Shown: positions 46,663 through 55,564 of the stretch, in pieces
Layout: every line of letters starts with the position of its first letter
Numbering within the stretch: position 1 is the first letter of the stretch
Assembly (NCBI GenBank): GCA_003574785.1
Contig: QORU01000005.1
Coordinates: forward strand, 124,001 to 188,000
Source of the DNA: Taklimakanibacter deserti
GTDB lineage: Bacteria; Pseudomonadota; Alphaproteobacteria; Rhizobiales; Aestuariivirgaceae
Length of the DNA: 64,000 bases
Direction of reading: 5' to 3'
The notes under the pieces: generated by a model
Told to the model about the DNA's origin: nothing
Databases searched by the model: none
The model's input: the letters and a program-made list of their open reading frames with translations, nothing else
Made by a program: the position numbers and the translations under genes

Positions 46663-46762
46663 CCCTTCGGCAGGGTCATGGACGAAGCCGCGCAAATCGG
46701 TAGAATAAGGGGACGGCCGGTACCCGGCCATGGGGATAGACCGACTGCGAGGGAGAAGGTCC

Positions 46763-47302
46763 ATGCGTTTGAGGCTTGTGGTGTTGGCCGCGATGCTCTT
46801 GGGCGTGCTCAATATTGGCGCCGCACTTGCCGCCAAGAATGTTCTGATCTCGATCAACAAGAACAGTCAGAAGATGACCGTGTCGGTCGACGGCGAGCAG
46901 ACTTATGTCTGGCCGGTGTCGACCGGCGTTCAGGGCTATACGACGCCGAGCGGGAGCTACAAGCCGTTCCGCATGGAGCGCGACCATTTCTCCAAGGAGT
47001 GGGACGACGCGCCGATGCCGCATTCCATCTTCTTCACCATGGAAGGCCACGCGATCCATGGCAGCCCCCATACCAAGCGCCTCGGCATGAGGGCATCGCA
47101 TGGCTGCGTGCGCCTGGCGCCGGCCAATGCCGCCAAGCTCTACGCCCTGGTGCAGAAGACGGGAATGAAGAACACCCGCGTCGTCGTCAAAGGCGGTTTC
47201 GAGTTCGACTTCGGCGGCTTCTCCGATGATTTCGCCAGCGCCTTGCCGCGCAAACCGCGCTGGATGAAGCGGCGCAATCCCTTCGCCGATCTGTTCGACT
47301 GA
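46763..47302 (+). CDS. L,D-transpeptidase (YkuD), exported
   Basis: This protein has 179 residues from ATG 46763. The signal peptide (LRLVVLAAMLLGVLNIGAALA) precedes a YkuD domain with IHGSPHTKRLG and the catalytic Cys in RASHGCVRLAP. It modifies peptidoglycan cross-links or outer-membrane linkage in the periplasm. The basic C-terminal tail (KPRWMKRRN) is unusual. It is a second, divergent member beside the one at 9367. Confidence 0.9.
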   Translation: MRLRLVVLAAMLLGVLNIGAALAAKNVLISINKNSQKMTVSVDGEQTYVWPVSTGVQGYTTPSGSYKPFRMERDHFSKEWDDAPMPHSIFFTMEGHAIHGSPHTKRLGMRASHGCVRLAPANAAKLYALVQKTGMKNTRVVVKGGFEFDFGGFSDDFASALPRKPRWMKRRNPFADLFD

Positions 47303-47325
47303 TCGGAAGCAGCATCTCGCCGCCG

Positions 47326-47700
47326 TCACGGCGCGATCACCTTTTCGACGCCGGACTGGTTCGTCAATGAGACGCGCGTCGCCTTGTCGGTCGCGAGCAT
47401 GTGGATGCCAGGCTCGGTCTGATCGTTGACCAGGACCAGGCCCGATCCGTCCTTGCCCGCGCCGAGCTTCACCCGGATGGCGCCGGTTTGATCCATCAGG
47501 CGGAAGACCACTTCACCATCGGGTGCCACGCTGAGCCGCGAGCGCACGGTGCCGCTGTGGTCGACGAGCTCGATCAGCTCGGCCCGGAGGACGGGCTCGG
47601 CCGCGGGTGCCGCGGACAGATGGTTGAAGCCGAGCCCACCGGCCAGCACCCCGAGATTGAGGATGGTGAGCGCCAGCACTGCCCGTTGCATATTGGACAT
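47326..47700 (-). CDS. exported protein with repeated beta-strand units
   Basis: This protein has 124 residues from ATG 47700, which has a perfect AGGAGG upstream. An N-terminal hydrophobic helix (signal or anchor, to about 30) is followed by repeating units with a D-x-[ST]-G core: ELVDHSGTVRSRL, LMDQTGAIRVKLG, VNDQTEPGIHM and LTNQSGVEKV. This resembles beta-helical or adhesin-like stacks, but no named family is recognised. It converges with the L,D-transpeptidase gene. Confidence 0.75.
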   Translation of the reverse strand: MSNMQRAVLALTILNLGVLAGGLGFNHLSAAPAAEPVLRAELIELVDHSGTVRSRLSVAPDGEVVFRLMDQTGAIRVKLGAGKDGSGLVLVNDQTEPGIHMLATDKATRVSLTNQSGVEKVIAP

Positions 47701-47875
47701 GGAACCTCCTTTCGGAGCGCTCCGCATGGAGGGCTCCATGGGCTTTATGAAGTAATGATACGCAAGGCATGCCGTCCTATATTCCTGCCATGGCTGACGG
47801 AAACATGCCTCGATCCTGAAGTGCGGGCGGGAATGTGGTGAAGCTGCCGGGCATAGGCGCGGCAGCAGGAAGGTG

Positions 47876-48325
47876 ATGATGGGCTGGCTGATCGCCGCGC
47901 TGGTATTCCTTGTGCCGCTGGTGTTTTTTCCGCGCGCCGCCGGCTATATCCTGCTGGCTGCTGTCATTTTGCTCAGCGGCTGGGCCCTTTATGAATGGCT
48001 GGAGAACAGGCGTATGCTGGCCGAGGAGGACAAGGTGACGATTGCCGCGGTTTTCGACCCCGGAGCCTGCTCGGCCGAGACTCCCGTGCAGACCCGGGTA
48101 TTGAATGGCAGTTCAAGATCGGTCCTGTCAGTCCGGTTCGACATTTCGGTCAAGCGGCGGGGCTACAGCAATGAGATCGGCCGCTTGTCCCGGCTGCTCG
48201 ATGACCAGCCCATGGTGCCTTCTGCCGAGTCGCGCTTCTGCTACGCCCTCCCGGTGCTGATCCCGCCGGTCGACCCCCGGGAGCTGGAATTCTCGATCCC
48301 TCTAAAATTTGTTACTTTTCAGTAA
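47876..48325 (+). CDS. membrane-anchored protein of unknown function
   Basis: This protein has 149 residues from ATG 47876 (or the next ATG). Two close hydrophobic helices (about 3-19 and 22-42) precede a beta-rich domain with two Cys (PGACSAET and RFCYALP). No family recognised. It is followed by the HTH regulator gene, 71 bases downstream. Confidence 0.7.
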   Translation: MMGWLIAALVFLVPLVFFPRAAGYILLAAVILLSGWALYEWLENRRMLAEEDKVTIAAVFDPGACSAETPVQTRVLNGSSRSVLSVRFDISVKRRGYSNEIGRLSRLLDDQPMVPSAESRFCYALPVLIPPVDPRELEFSIPLKFVTFQ

Positions 48326-48396
48326 AGATCAAAACATTTGAAACCGGCCCAGCTTGCTGTAAGTATCTATCCAGGGGGTCGGTGTGGTGGGGATGA

Positions 48397-48765
48397 ATGC
48401 TGAACTCTCTCAAGAAAAAGCGCTCTGTTTCTCGTTCGTCAGGTAAAAAGCGGGTCGCTCGCGTCGGGTCGCCCGTGACTTTTGCCTGGGCTTCGGTTGC
48501 AACTGAATTGAAGACCGCAAGGCTGGGGCGGAATTTCACGATCCGCGATCTGGCCCGCGAGGTCGGCTGCGATCATACGGTCATCTTCAGGCTCGAACGT
48601 TCGACGCCTGTTGCAGTAGAGCACCTGCTCTCGCTGCTCCTGTGGCTCGGTCGTGAACCTTTCGCGTTCACTTCCGTCGATCGCAAGTTCAAGGCGAAGT
48701 TGGCACCCGGAGTCTCGAAGAAGATCGCGAACGGGTCGCAGGCGCGCAAGACCGGACGGCGTTAA
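48397..48765 (+). CDS. helix-turn-helix (Xre-type) regulator
   Basis: This protein has 122 residues. A very basic N-terminus (about 1-24) precedes a HTH at about 36-72: LKTARLGRNFTIRDLAREVG, then CDHTVIFRLERS, like Cro/CI recognition helices. A lysine/arginine-rich tail ends the protein. It probably binds DNA as a local regulator; no partner toxin or phage genes are seen. A hairpin lies 10 bases after the stop. Confidence 0.72.
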   Translation: MLNSLKKKRSVSRSSGKKRVARVGSPVTFAWASVATELKTARLGRNFTIRDLAREVGCDHTVIFRLERSTPVAVEHLLSLLLWLGREPFAFTSVDRKFKAKLAPGVSKKIANGSQARKTGRR

Positions 48766-48775
48766 ATGGATGGGT

Positions 48776-48816
48776 CCCAATCCCATCCGAACCAGATCAT
48801 CGGATGGGAATTTGGG
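48776..48816 (+). terminator. hairpin after the HTH gene
   Basis: CCCATCCG (48782-48789) pairs with CGGATGGG (48801-48808); the outer CCCAA and TTGGG extend the stem with a small bulge. There is no T tract, so it may be a terminator or an mRNA-stabilising hairpin. Confidence 0.5.
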
Positions 48817-48917
48817 AGCCCGCCGCTTATGTCTTCTGCAATGCCAGGATCGGCGATCTAATCGATCCCCGATGGAGGGTCGATGATCCCTGTGACCTTC
48901 TCACGAGCGCGCATCCC

Positions 48918-48938
48918 GGCGAAGTGAATCACTTCGCC
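48918..48938. repeat. 9-bp perfect palindrome with 3-base loop
   Basis: GGCGAAGTG (48918-48926) and CACTTCGCC (48930-48938) around AAT. It is isolated in intergenic DNA and could be an operator or part of a dispersed repeat. Confidence 0.55.
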
Positions 48939-49117
48939 GAAAGGATTCGCAGCAAATTCAGGTGACTTATAGTGAGAGCTGTCACATAGACCTGTCATAT
49001 GAGCGCGTCCGGGATGGCGCATCGCTTGGATAAGGCAATCGGCATGAGACGGCTGTTTCAGCATTTGAAACTGACGTATAGCGCAAGCTCCCCGTTCTCC
49101 TGGTTGGGATCGCTGTC

Positions 49118-49330
49118 ATGAAGGCTGAGAGCAACGCCCGTTCCGTGCCGCCGCTGCCGGGCACGGCACCTTGGGCGCCCAAGATCGTCTATGCGCCCTT
49201 GCCGCGCTGGCCCGTCGTCATTCCCTTGGGCTTGCTCTTGGGCCTTGCCGCCTGCGCTTGGCTGCTGCTGATGGAGCGGGACTTTTTGTCTTCGCTGGCG
49301 AGACTGGCCGCTGGGTTTCTGGCGCCCTGA
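49118..49330 (+). CDS. small single-helix membrane protein, doubtful
   Basis: This frame has 70 codons. A proline-rich N-terminus of about 30 residues is followed by one transmembrane helix (VVIPLGLLLGLAACAWLLLM) and a short tail. It has no strong ribosome site and no recognised family, but the composition is protein-like and GC3 is high. Confidence 0.5.
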   Translation: MKAESNARSVPPLPGTAPWAPKIVYAPLPRWPVVIPLGLLLGLAACAWLLLMERDFLSSLARLAAGFLAP

Positions 49331-49368
49331 CCGGATCGATTTGAATTTCCCCTACGTTAGAACAGGAA

Positions 49369-49395
49369 AGCCCTCACCGTTTTAAGGCGAGGGCT
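49369..49395. other. strong hairpin in the leader of the LysR gene
   Basis: AGCCCTCACC (49369-49378) pairs with GGCGAGGGCT (49386-49395) with one mismatch. It is followed at once by a C/G-rich stretch bounded by CTCCCG and CGGGAG (49395 to about 49442). It could be a terminator for the upstream small gene or a structured RNA ahead of the regulator. Confidence 0.45.
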
Positions 49396-49576
49396 CTCCC
49401 GGGGTGCGGATCCGGGGGCAATGTCACCGTCCCCACACGGGAGTATAGACGTTGGGTAACAGTTTGTAACGGTGAATAAAGCTCACGCGATCAAAATATG
49501 CATATTATCAGACAAACAACCTAAGGAAGAGCAGGCCCCTCTTCATGGAAGGGTGCCTGATCTGCTATCGGGGTCC

Positions 49577-50506
49577 ATGGATATCCGTCAGCTCAGCTAC
49601 CTGGCCGCCCTTGCCCGCGAGAAGCATTTCACCCGGGCGGCCCAAGCCTGCAACATCTCGCAGCCGACCCTCTCCGGCCGCATCCGCCAGCTCGAGCAGG
49701 AACTCGGCGTGCCGATTGTCGAGCGGGGCCAGCGCTTTCACGGCCTGACGCCGGAAGGCGAAAGGGTGCTCAAATGGGCCCATACCATCCTCGACAACTG
49801 GCAGGCGATGCAGCAGGAGCTCGCCTCGATCAAGGGCCGCAAGGAAGAATTGACCGGGAAGTTGGTGATCGGTGCCGTACCGTCAGCCTTGCCCATGGCA
49901 CCGCTTCTGACCCAGACGATGCAGGCCCAGCATCCGCGCGTCGATTTTACCGTCTACTCGCAGTCGACGGCCGAGATCCTGCGCGGCCTCCATGACTTCT
50001 CGATCGATGTCGGCATCGCCTATCTCGACAATGAGCCGATCGACGGGCTCATCGCCTCACCGCTCTACCGCGAGCGCTATTGCCTCTTCATCGCCTCTAC
50101 CCATCCTTTGACGAAGCGGGAGACCGTCACTTGGTTCGAGGCGGCGCAGGAACCTCTCTGCCTGCTGACGCCCAATATGCAGAACCGGCGCATCATCGAC
50201 CGCGCCTTCAGGGCCGCCAATTGCCAGCCGCAGCCCCGGCTCGAGACCAATTCCATCGCTAACCTATGGTCAAATGTCCGTTTCACCGGCCTTGCCAGCA
50301 TCATGCCTGAATATTTCCTCGACGCGCTGGGCCCCACGACCGGCGTCACGGCCATCCCCTTGACCAACCCCGATGTCGAGCATGCCGTGGGCCTCCTGGT
50401 GGTCGACCGCGAGCCCTTGGCGCCGATCGTCGCTGCGCTGCAGCACGTCGCCCTTGGCTTCGATCCCGCCGCTTTGCGCAAGCCCCTGGATCTTCATCGG
50501 GCGTAA
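49577..50506 (+). CDS. fdsR: LysR-type regulator of the formate dehydrogenase operon
   Basis: This protein has 309 residues from ATG 49577; upstream in-frame codons do not look coding. The N-terminal winged HTH (MDIRQLSYLAALAREKHFTR, then CNISQPTLSGRIRQLE) is followed by the effector-binding domain (VDFTVYSQSTAEILRGL). LysR proteins next to fds operons respond to formate. The gene lies upstream of, and in the same direction as, fdsG, with candidate palindromic sites in between. Confidence 0.87.
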   Translation: MDIRQLSYLAALAREKHFTRAAQACNISQPTLSGRIRQLEQELGVPIVERGQRFHGLTPEGERVLKWAHTILDNWQAMQQELASIKGRKEELTGKLVIGAVPSALPMAPLLTQTMQAQHPRVDFTVYSQSTAEILRGLHDFSIDVGIAYLDNEPIDGLIASPLYRERYCLFIASTHPLTKRETVTWFEAAQEPLCLLTPNMQNRRIIDRAFRAANCQPQPRLETNSIANLWSNVRFTGLASIMPEYFLDALGPTTGVTAIPLTNPDVEHAVGLLVVDREPLAPIVAALQHVALGFDPAALRKPLDLHRA

Positions 50507-50516
50507 CAATCATTTC

Positions 50517-50531
50517 ATCGGAACTACCGAT
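50517..50531. promoter_or_regulatory. candidate LysR operator ATCGG-N5-CCGAT
   Basis: A perfect inverted repeat with five-base spacer, 11 bases after the fdsR stop and just upstream of the candidate fds promoter. Size and symmetry suit a LysR recognition half-site pair. Confidence 0.45.
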
Positions 50532-50548
50532 TTGCTGGAGCATCACTG

Positions 50549-50577
50549 TTCCGGCAAAACCGGAATGATTATATAAT
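50549..50577 (+). promoter_or_regulatory. candidate fds operon promoter with overlapping palindrome
   Basis: A consensus -10 TATAAT (50572-50577) is preceded by exactly 17 bases and TTCCGG (50549-50554) at the -35 position. TTCCGG is also the left half of an inverted repeat whose right half CCGGAA is at 50560-50565. A poor -35 box overlapped by a palindrome is typical of an activated promoter. Confidence 0.55.
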
Positions 50578-50621
50578 CTTGGTACCCGGCGCCGGTCTTC
50601 CGGCCAGGAAGGTTTGGCTCG

Positions 50622-51113
50622 ATGTTGACGAAGCCTGAAATGTCACCGGATGGCGAGCGTGCCCGTGACGTCTGCAACCGCCATGGCAACCGCCCCGACG
50701 AACTGATCGAGATCCTGCATGATGTGCAGGAGGAGCTCGGCTGCGTGCCGCAAGCCGTCGTCCCCGTCATCGCCAAGGCGCTCAATCTTTCCCGGGCCGA
50801 GGTGCATGGCGTCATCACCTTCTATCACGATTTCCGCAGCGAGCCGGCCGGCCGCCATGTGGTGAAGATCTGCCGCGCCGAGTCCTGCCAGTCGATGAAA
50901 GGCGAAGCTCTCTGCAGCCACGCCAAAGCGAGCCTCAAATTGGGCTTCGGTGAAACCAGCGCCGATGGCCAGGTGACGCTCGAAGCGGTCTATTGCCTCG
51001 GCAATTGCGCTTTGTCGCCGGCAATGATGGTCGATGGTCATTTGCACGGCCGCGTCGATGCCCGGCGCTTCGATGAGATCATGGAAGAGACGCTCAGCGA
51101 GGCCTCGGCATGA
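50622..51113 (+). CDS. fdsG: NAD-dependent formate dehydrogenase gamma subunit (NuoE-like)
   Basis: This protein has 163 residues; AGGAAGG precedes the ATG. It has the thioredoxin-like NuoE fold with the [2Fe-2S] ligands in CRAESCQSMKG and CLGNCALSPAMMVDG. HGVITFYHDFRSEPAGRHVVK is typical of FdsG. It is part of the soluble, cytoplasmic FdsGBAD complex. The start of fdsB overlaps its stop (ATGA). Confidence 0.94.
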   Translation: MLTKPEMSPDGERARDVCNRHGNRPDELIEILHDVQEELGCVPQAVVPVIAKALNLSRAEVHGVITFYHDFRSEPAGRHVVKICRAESCQSMKGEALCSHAKASLKLGFGETSADGQVTLEAVYCLGNCALSPAMMVDGHLHGRVDARRFDEIMEETLSEASA

Positions 51114-52660
51114 CCAGAGTCTTCATTCCCGACGATGCCGCGGCTCTCTCGATGGGCGCCGACAAAGTCGCCGCCGCCGTCAAGGCGGAAGCCGGCAAGC
51201 GCGGTCTCGAGATTGAAATCATTCGCAATGGCTCGCGCGGCCTTCTGTTCATCGAGCCTCTGGTCGAGGTCGAGACGGCAAAGGGCCGTGTCGCCTATGG
51301 TCCGGTCGCGGCCAAGGACGTCGCCTCGCTCTTCGACGCGGATTTTCTGAACGGCGGCAAGCATCGCCTTGGCCATGGCCCGACCGAAGAGATCGACTAT
51401 CTCAAGAAACAGGAGCGCCTCACTTTCGCGCGCTGCGGCGTCATTGATCCCTTGTCGATCGAGGACTATGTCGCGCATGGCGGTTTCGCCGGGCTCACGG
51501 CCGCGCTGAGGAAATCGGGCGCCGACATCGTCAAGGACGTCACCGATTCAGGGCTCCGCGGCAGGGGCGGCGCCGGCTTCCCGACCGGCATCAAATGGAA
51601 GACGGTCCTCGATGCCAAGGCGGACCAGAAATATGTCTGCTGCAACGCCGATGAGGGCGACAGCGGCACTTTCGCCGACCGCATGCTGATGGAAGGCGAT
51701 CCCTTCACGCTGATCGAAGGCATGACCATCGCCGGCATCGCGGTCGGGGCCACCAAGGGCCTGATCTACATCCGCTCCGAATATCCCCATGCCATCGCCA
51801 AGATGAAGCAGGCGATCGCCAAGGCGGCCGCCGCGCGCTTCCTCGGCGACAACATCCAGGATTCGGGCAAGAGCTTCACGCTTGCCGTGCGCACCGGCGC
51901 CGGCGCCTATATCTGCGGCGAAGAGACGTCCATGCTCGACAGCCTTGAGGGCAAGCGCGGCATGGTGAGGCCGAAGCCGCCGATCCCGGCGCTCGAGGGC
52001 CTGTTCGGCAAGCCGACCATCATCAACAATGTGCTGAGCTTCGCCGCGGTGCCCGACATCCTGAGCAAGGGGCCTGAGTTCTACAAGAATTACGGCATGG
52101 GCCGCTCGCGCGGCACGCTCCCCTTCCAACTCGCCGGCAATATCAAGCATGGCGGACTGGTCGAGAAGGCCTTCGGCATCAGCTTGCGCCAGCTCCTCGA
52201 GGATTTCGGCGGCGGCACTCATTCGGGCCGCCCCGCCCGCGCCATCCAGGTCGGCGGTCCCTTGGGCTCTTACGTGCCGGCTTCGCAATTCGACCTGCCG
52301 ATGGATTACGAGACCTTCGCCGCCAATGGCGCGATGGTCGGTCATGGCGGCATCGTGGTGTTCGACGACACGGTCGACATGGCGCTTCAGGCGCGTTTCG
52401 CCATGGAATTCTGCGCCATCGAATCCTGCGGCAAATGCACGCCCTGCCGCATCGGCTCGGTGCGCGGCGTCGAGGTGATCGACCGCATCATCGCCGGCAT
52501 CGAGCGCGACAAGAACCTCATCGTCCTCGACGATCTCTGCCAGACCATGGTCGAGGGCTCGCTTTGCGCCATGGGCGGCCTGACGCCCATGCCGGTGCAG
52601 AGCGCCATCAAGCATTTTCCCGAAGACTTCGACCGGCCCACCGCGAAGGCCGCGGAATAG
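51110..52660 (+). CDS. fdsB: NAD-dependent formate dehydrogenase beta subunit (NuoF-like)
   Basis: This protein has 516 residues. An N-terminal thioredoxin-like part is followed by the NuoF core: LRGRGGAGFPTGIKWK (NADH/FMN site), CNADEGDSGTFADR, AGAYICGEETSMLDSLEGKRG and the [4Fe-4S] ligands ESCGKCTPCRIGS. It holds FMN and reduces NAD+ with electrons from FdsA. Second gene of the operon, coupled to fdsG. Confidence 0.95.
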   Translation: MTRVFIPDDAAALSMGADKVAAAVKAEAGKRGLEIEIIRNGSRGLLFIEPLVEVETAKGRVAYGPVAAKDVASLFDADFLNGGKHRLGHGPTEEIDYLKKQERLTFARCGVIDPLSIEDYVAHGGFAGLTAALRKSGADIVKDVTDSGLRGRGGAGFPTGIKWKTVLDAKADQKYVCCNADEGDSGTFADRMLMEGDPFTLIEGMTIAGIAVGATKGLIYIRSEYPHAIAKMKQAIAKAAAARFLGDNIQDSGKSFTLAVRTGAGAYICGEETSMLDSLEGKRGMVRPKPPIPALEGLFGKPTIINNVLSFAAVPDILSKGPEFYKNYGMGRSRGTLPFQLAGNIKHGGLVEKAFGISLRQLLEDFGGGTHSGRPARAIQVGGPLGSYVPASQFDLPMDYETFAANGAMVGHGGIVVFDDTVDMALQARFAMEFCAIESCGKCTPCRIGSVRGVEVIDRIIAGIERDKNLIVLDDLCQTMVEGSLCAMGGLTPMPVQSAIKHFPEDFDRPTAKAAE

Positions 52661-52674
52661 AGTAGGACAGCGAT

Positions 52675-55560
52675 ATGACGACGCTCATCAAGGAAATCGA
52701 TTACGGCACGCCCAAGTCCGAGGCTACGCGGATGGTGACCCTCGAGATCGACGGCCAGTCGGTCACGGTGCCGGAAGGCACCTCGATCATGCGTGCCGCG
52801 ATGGAGCTCGGCACTCAGATCCCGAAGCTCTGCGCCACCGATTCGATGAAGAGCTTCGGCTCCTGCCGCCTGTGCCTGGTCGAGATCGAAGGGCGCAAGG
52901 GCACGCCCGCCTCCTGCACCACGCCGGTCGCCCCCGGCATCAAGGTCAAGACCCAGAACGATCACCTGGCGCAGCTGCGCCGCGGCGTGATGGAGCTCTA
53001 TATCTCCGATCATCCGCTCGACTGCCTCACTTGCGCCGCCAATGGCGACTGCGAATTGCAGGACATGGCGGGAGCGGTGGGCTTGCGCGAAGTGCGCTAT
53101 GGCTATGACGGCGACAACCACGTCTTCGCCAAGCACAACGGCTCGGAGAATTTCCGCTACAAGCCGAAGGACGAGAGCAATCCCTATTTCACCTTCGATC
53201 CGTCCAAATGCATCGTCTGCTCGCGCTGCGTGCGTGCCTGCGAGGAAGTGCAGGGCACTTTCGCGCTGACCATCGACGGGCGCGGCTTCGCCTCGCATGT
53301 CTCGGCCGGCATGGATGAGGATTTCCTGGCCTCCGAATGCGTCTCCTGCGGCGCCTGCGTGCAGGCCTGTCCGACTGCCACGCTGACCGAGAAGTCGATC
53401 ATCGAAAAGGGCCAGCCCGATCATTCGATCGTCACCACCTGCGCCTATTGCGGCGTCGGCTGTTCCTTCAAGGCCGAGATGAAGGGCGACGAGGTCGTGC
53501 GCATGATGCCCTGGAAGGATGGCGGCGCCAATGAAGGCCATTCCTGCGTGAAGGGCCGCTTCGCCTTTGGCTATGCCACGCATCAGAACCGCGTGCTGCA
53601 GCCGATGGTGCGCGAGAAGATCACCGATCCCTGGCGCGAGGTCTCCTGGGACGCGGCCATCGATTTCACCGCCAAGCGCTTCCTGGACATCCAGGCCAAA
53701 CATGGCGTGGGCGCGATCGGCGCCATCACCTCGTCCCGCTGCACCAATGAGGAAGTCTATGTGGTGCAGAAGATGGTCCGCGCCGCCTTCCACAACAACA
53801 ATGTCGACACCTGCGCCCGCGTCTGCCATTCGCCGACCGGCTATGGCTTGAAGCAGACTTTCGGCACTTCCGCCGGCACCCAGGACTTCAAATCGGTCGA
53901 CAAGGCCGATGTGATCCTGATCATCGGCGCCAACCCGACCGACGCTCATCCGGTCTTCGCCTCGCGCATGAAGAAGCGCCTGCGCGAAGGTGCGAAGCTC
54001 ATCGTCATTGATCCGCGCCGCACCGACATCGTGCGCTCGCCGCATGTCGAGGCCCAATATCATCTGCCGCTTCTGCCGGGCACCAATGTCGCGATCTTCA
54101 ACGCCTTCGCCCATGTCGTGGTGACGGAAGGCCTGGTGAAGCGCGATTACGTCGCCGAGCGCTGCGAGCCCGAAGACTTTGCCCGCTGGGAGAAATTCAT
54201 CGCCGATCCGAAGAACTCGCCCGAGGCTTTGGAAAGCATCACCGGCGTCAAGGCCGAGGACGTTCGGGCCGCGGCGCGGCTTTATGCGACCGCCGGCAAT
54301 GGCGCCATCTATTACGGCCTCGGCGTCACCGAGCACAGCCAGGGCTCGACCATGGTCATGGCCATGGCCAATCTCGCCATGGCGACCGGCAATATCGGCC
54401 GCGACGGTGTGGGCGTTAATCCCTTGCGCGGCCAGAACAATGTCCAGGGCTCCTGCGACATGGGCTCCTTCCCGCATGAGCTCACCGGCTATCGCCACAT
54501 CTCCGACTCGACGGTGCGCGACCTGTTCGAGAAAGTGTGGAATGTCGAGCTCGATGCGGAGCCGGGCCTGCGCATCCCCAACATGTTCACGGCCGCCGTC
54601 GAAGGCTCCTTCAAGGGCCTCTTCGTCCAGGGCGAGGACATCGCCCAGTCCGATCCCAACACCAAGCATGTGAATATGGCGCTCGAGGCGATCGAATGCC
54701 TGGTCGTGCAGGACCTCTTCCTCAACGAGACGGCGGCCTTCGCCCATGTCTTCCTGCCCGGCACCTCCTTCCTCGAGAAGGACGGCACCTTCACCAATGC
54801 CGAGCGGCGCATCAACCGCGTGCGCCCGGTGATGGCGCCGAAGCAGGGCATGCAGGAATGGGAAGTCGTCGCCAGGATCGCCGCCGCCATGGGCTATCCG
54901 ATGAGCTATTCATCGGAAGCGGAGATCATGGACGAGATCGCCCGCGTGACGCCGACCTTCGCCGGTGTCAGCTTCGAGAAGCTCGACCGGCTGGGCTCGG
55001 TGCAGTGGCCGTGCAACGATGCGGCACCTGAAGGCACGCCGATCATGCATATCGGCAAGTTCGTGCGCGGCAAGGGCCGCTTCATGGTCACCGAATTCGT
55101 GCCGACGGATGAGCGCACCAACCGCTCCTTCCCGCTGATCCTGACCACCGGCCGCATCCTGAGCCAGTACAATGTCGGCGCTCAGACGCGGCGTACCCCC
55201 AATGTCGCCTGGCACCCGGAGGACGTGCTCGAGATCCATCCGCATGATGCGGAAGTGCGCGGCATCAGGGACGGCTCGATGGTGTCGCTGACGAGCCGCA
55301 TCGGCGCCATCACCTTGCGCGCGGTCATTGCCGAGCGCATGCCGCAGGGCGTCGTCTACACCACCTTCCATCACCCGGTGACCGGCGCCAATGTGATCAC
55401 CACCGAATATTCCGACTGGGCGACCAATTGCCCGGAATACAAGGTGACCGCCGTGCAAGTCACGCCCTCCAACCAGCCCTCCGACTGGCAGGTCGAATGG
55501 GAGCAGCGCGAGAGCGAGCACAAGCGCGTGGCGGTGAAGCCGCTGGTCGCGGCCGAGTGA
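52675..55560 (+). CDS. fdsA: NAD-dependent formate dehydrogenase alpha subunit, molybdopterin enzyme
   Basis: This protein has 961 residues. Domains: [2Fe-2S] (CATDSMKSFGSCRLCLVE), NuoG-like His/Cys cluster (HPLDCLTCAANGDCELQ), two [4Fe-4S] ferredoxin motifs (CIVCSRCVRACEE; CVSCGACVQACPT), the [4Fe-4S] of the catalytic core (CAYCGVGCSF) and the bis-MGD domain. The active-site residue is Cys in CARVCHSPTGYG, not selenocysteine. C-terminal GGxx-type molybdopterin dinucleotide binding is near 790-935. It oxidises formate to CO2. Confidence 0.96.
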   Translation: MTTLIKEIDYGTPKSEATRMVTLEIDGQSVTVPEGTSIMRAAMELGTQIPKLCATDSMKSFGSCRLCLVEIEGRKGTPASCTTPVAPGIKVKTQNDHLAQLRRGVMELYISDHPLDCLTCAANGDCELQDMAGAVGLREVRYGYDGDNHVFAKHNGSENFRYKPKDESNPYFTFDPSKCIVCSRCVRACEEVQGTFALTIDGRGFASHVSAGMDEDFLASECVSCGACVQACPTATLTEKSIIEKGQPDHSIVTTCAYCGVGCSFKAEMKGDEVVRMMPWKDGGANEGHSCVKGRFAFGYATHQNRVLQPMVREKITDPWREVSWDAAIDFTAKRFLDIQAKHGVGAIGAITSSRCTNEEVYVVQKMVRAAFHNNNVDTCARVCHSPTGYGLKQTFGTSAGTQDFKSVDKADVILIIGANPTDAHPVFASRMKKRLREGAKLIVIDPRRTDIVRSPHVEAQYHLPLLPGTNVAIFNAFAHVVVTEGLVKRDYVAERCEPEDFARWEKFIADPKNSPEALESITGVKAEDVRAAARLYATAGNGAIYYGLGVTEHSQGSTMVMAMANLAMATGNIGRDGVGVNPLRGQNNVQGSCDMGSFPHELTGYRHISDSTVRDLFEKVWNVELDAEPGLRIPNMFTAAVEGSFKGLFVQGEDIAQSDPNTKHVNMALEAIECLVVQDLFLNETAAFAHVFLPGTSFLEKDGTFTNAERRINRVRPVMAPKQGMQEWEVVARIAAAMGYPMSYSSEAEIMDEIARVTPTFAGVSFEKLDRLGSVQWPCNDAAPEGTPIMHIGKFVRGKGRFMVTEFVPTDERTNRSFPLILTTGRILSQYNVGAQTRRTPNVAWHPEDVLEIHPHDAEVRGIRDGSMVSLTSRIGAITLRAVIAERMPQGVVYTTFHHPVTGANVITTEYSDWATNCPEYKVTAVQVTPSNQPSDWQVEWEQRESEHKRVAVKPLVAAE

Positions 55561-55564
55561 TGCG

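Larger units (their letters stand above)
48766..49117. other. intergenic region without convincing gene, rich in inverted repeats
   Basis: There are 352 bases between the HTH gene and a small membrane gene. Two clear hairpins are listed separately. A minus-strand frame (48858-49064, 68 codons) spans one of them but has no ribosome site or known domain. A GTTTCA/TGAAAC pair lies near 49056-49072. Nothing else is seen. Confidence 0.4.

Noticed and set aside
48858..49064. Minus-strand 68-codon frame after the HTH gene
   Set aside because: Contains a perfect 9-bp palindrome, lacks a ribosome site and any known motif.
52387..54747. Very long 786-codon minus-strand frame over fdsB/fdsA
   Set aside because: His/Asp/Gly-rich antisense shadow of the strongly biased fds genes.
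52675..55560. Selenocysteine in the formate dehydrogenase
   Set aside because: No in-frame TGA occurs; the active-site motif has an ordinary Cys codon.
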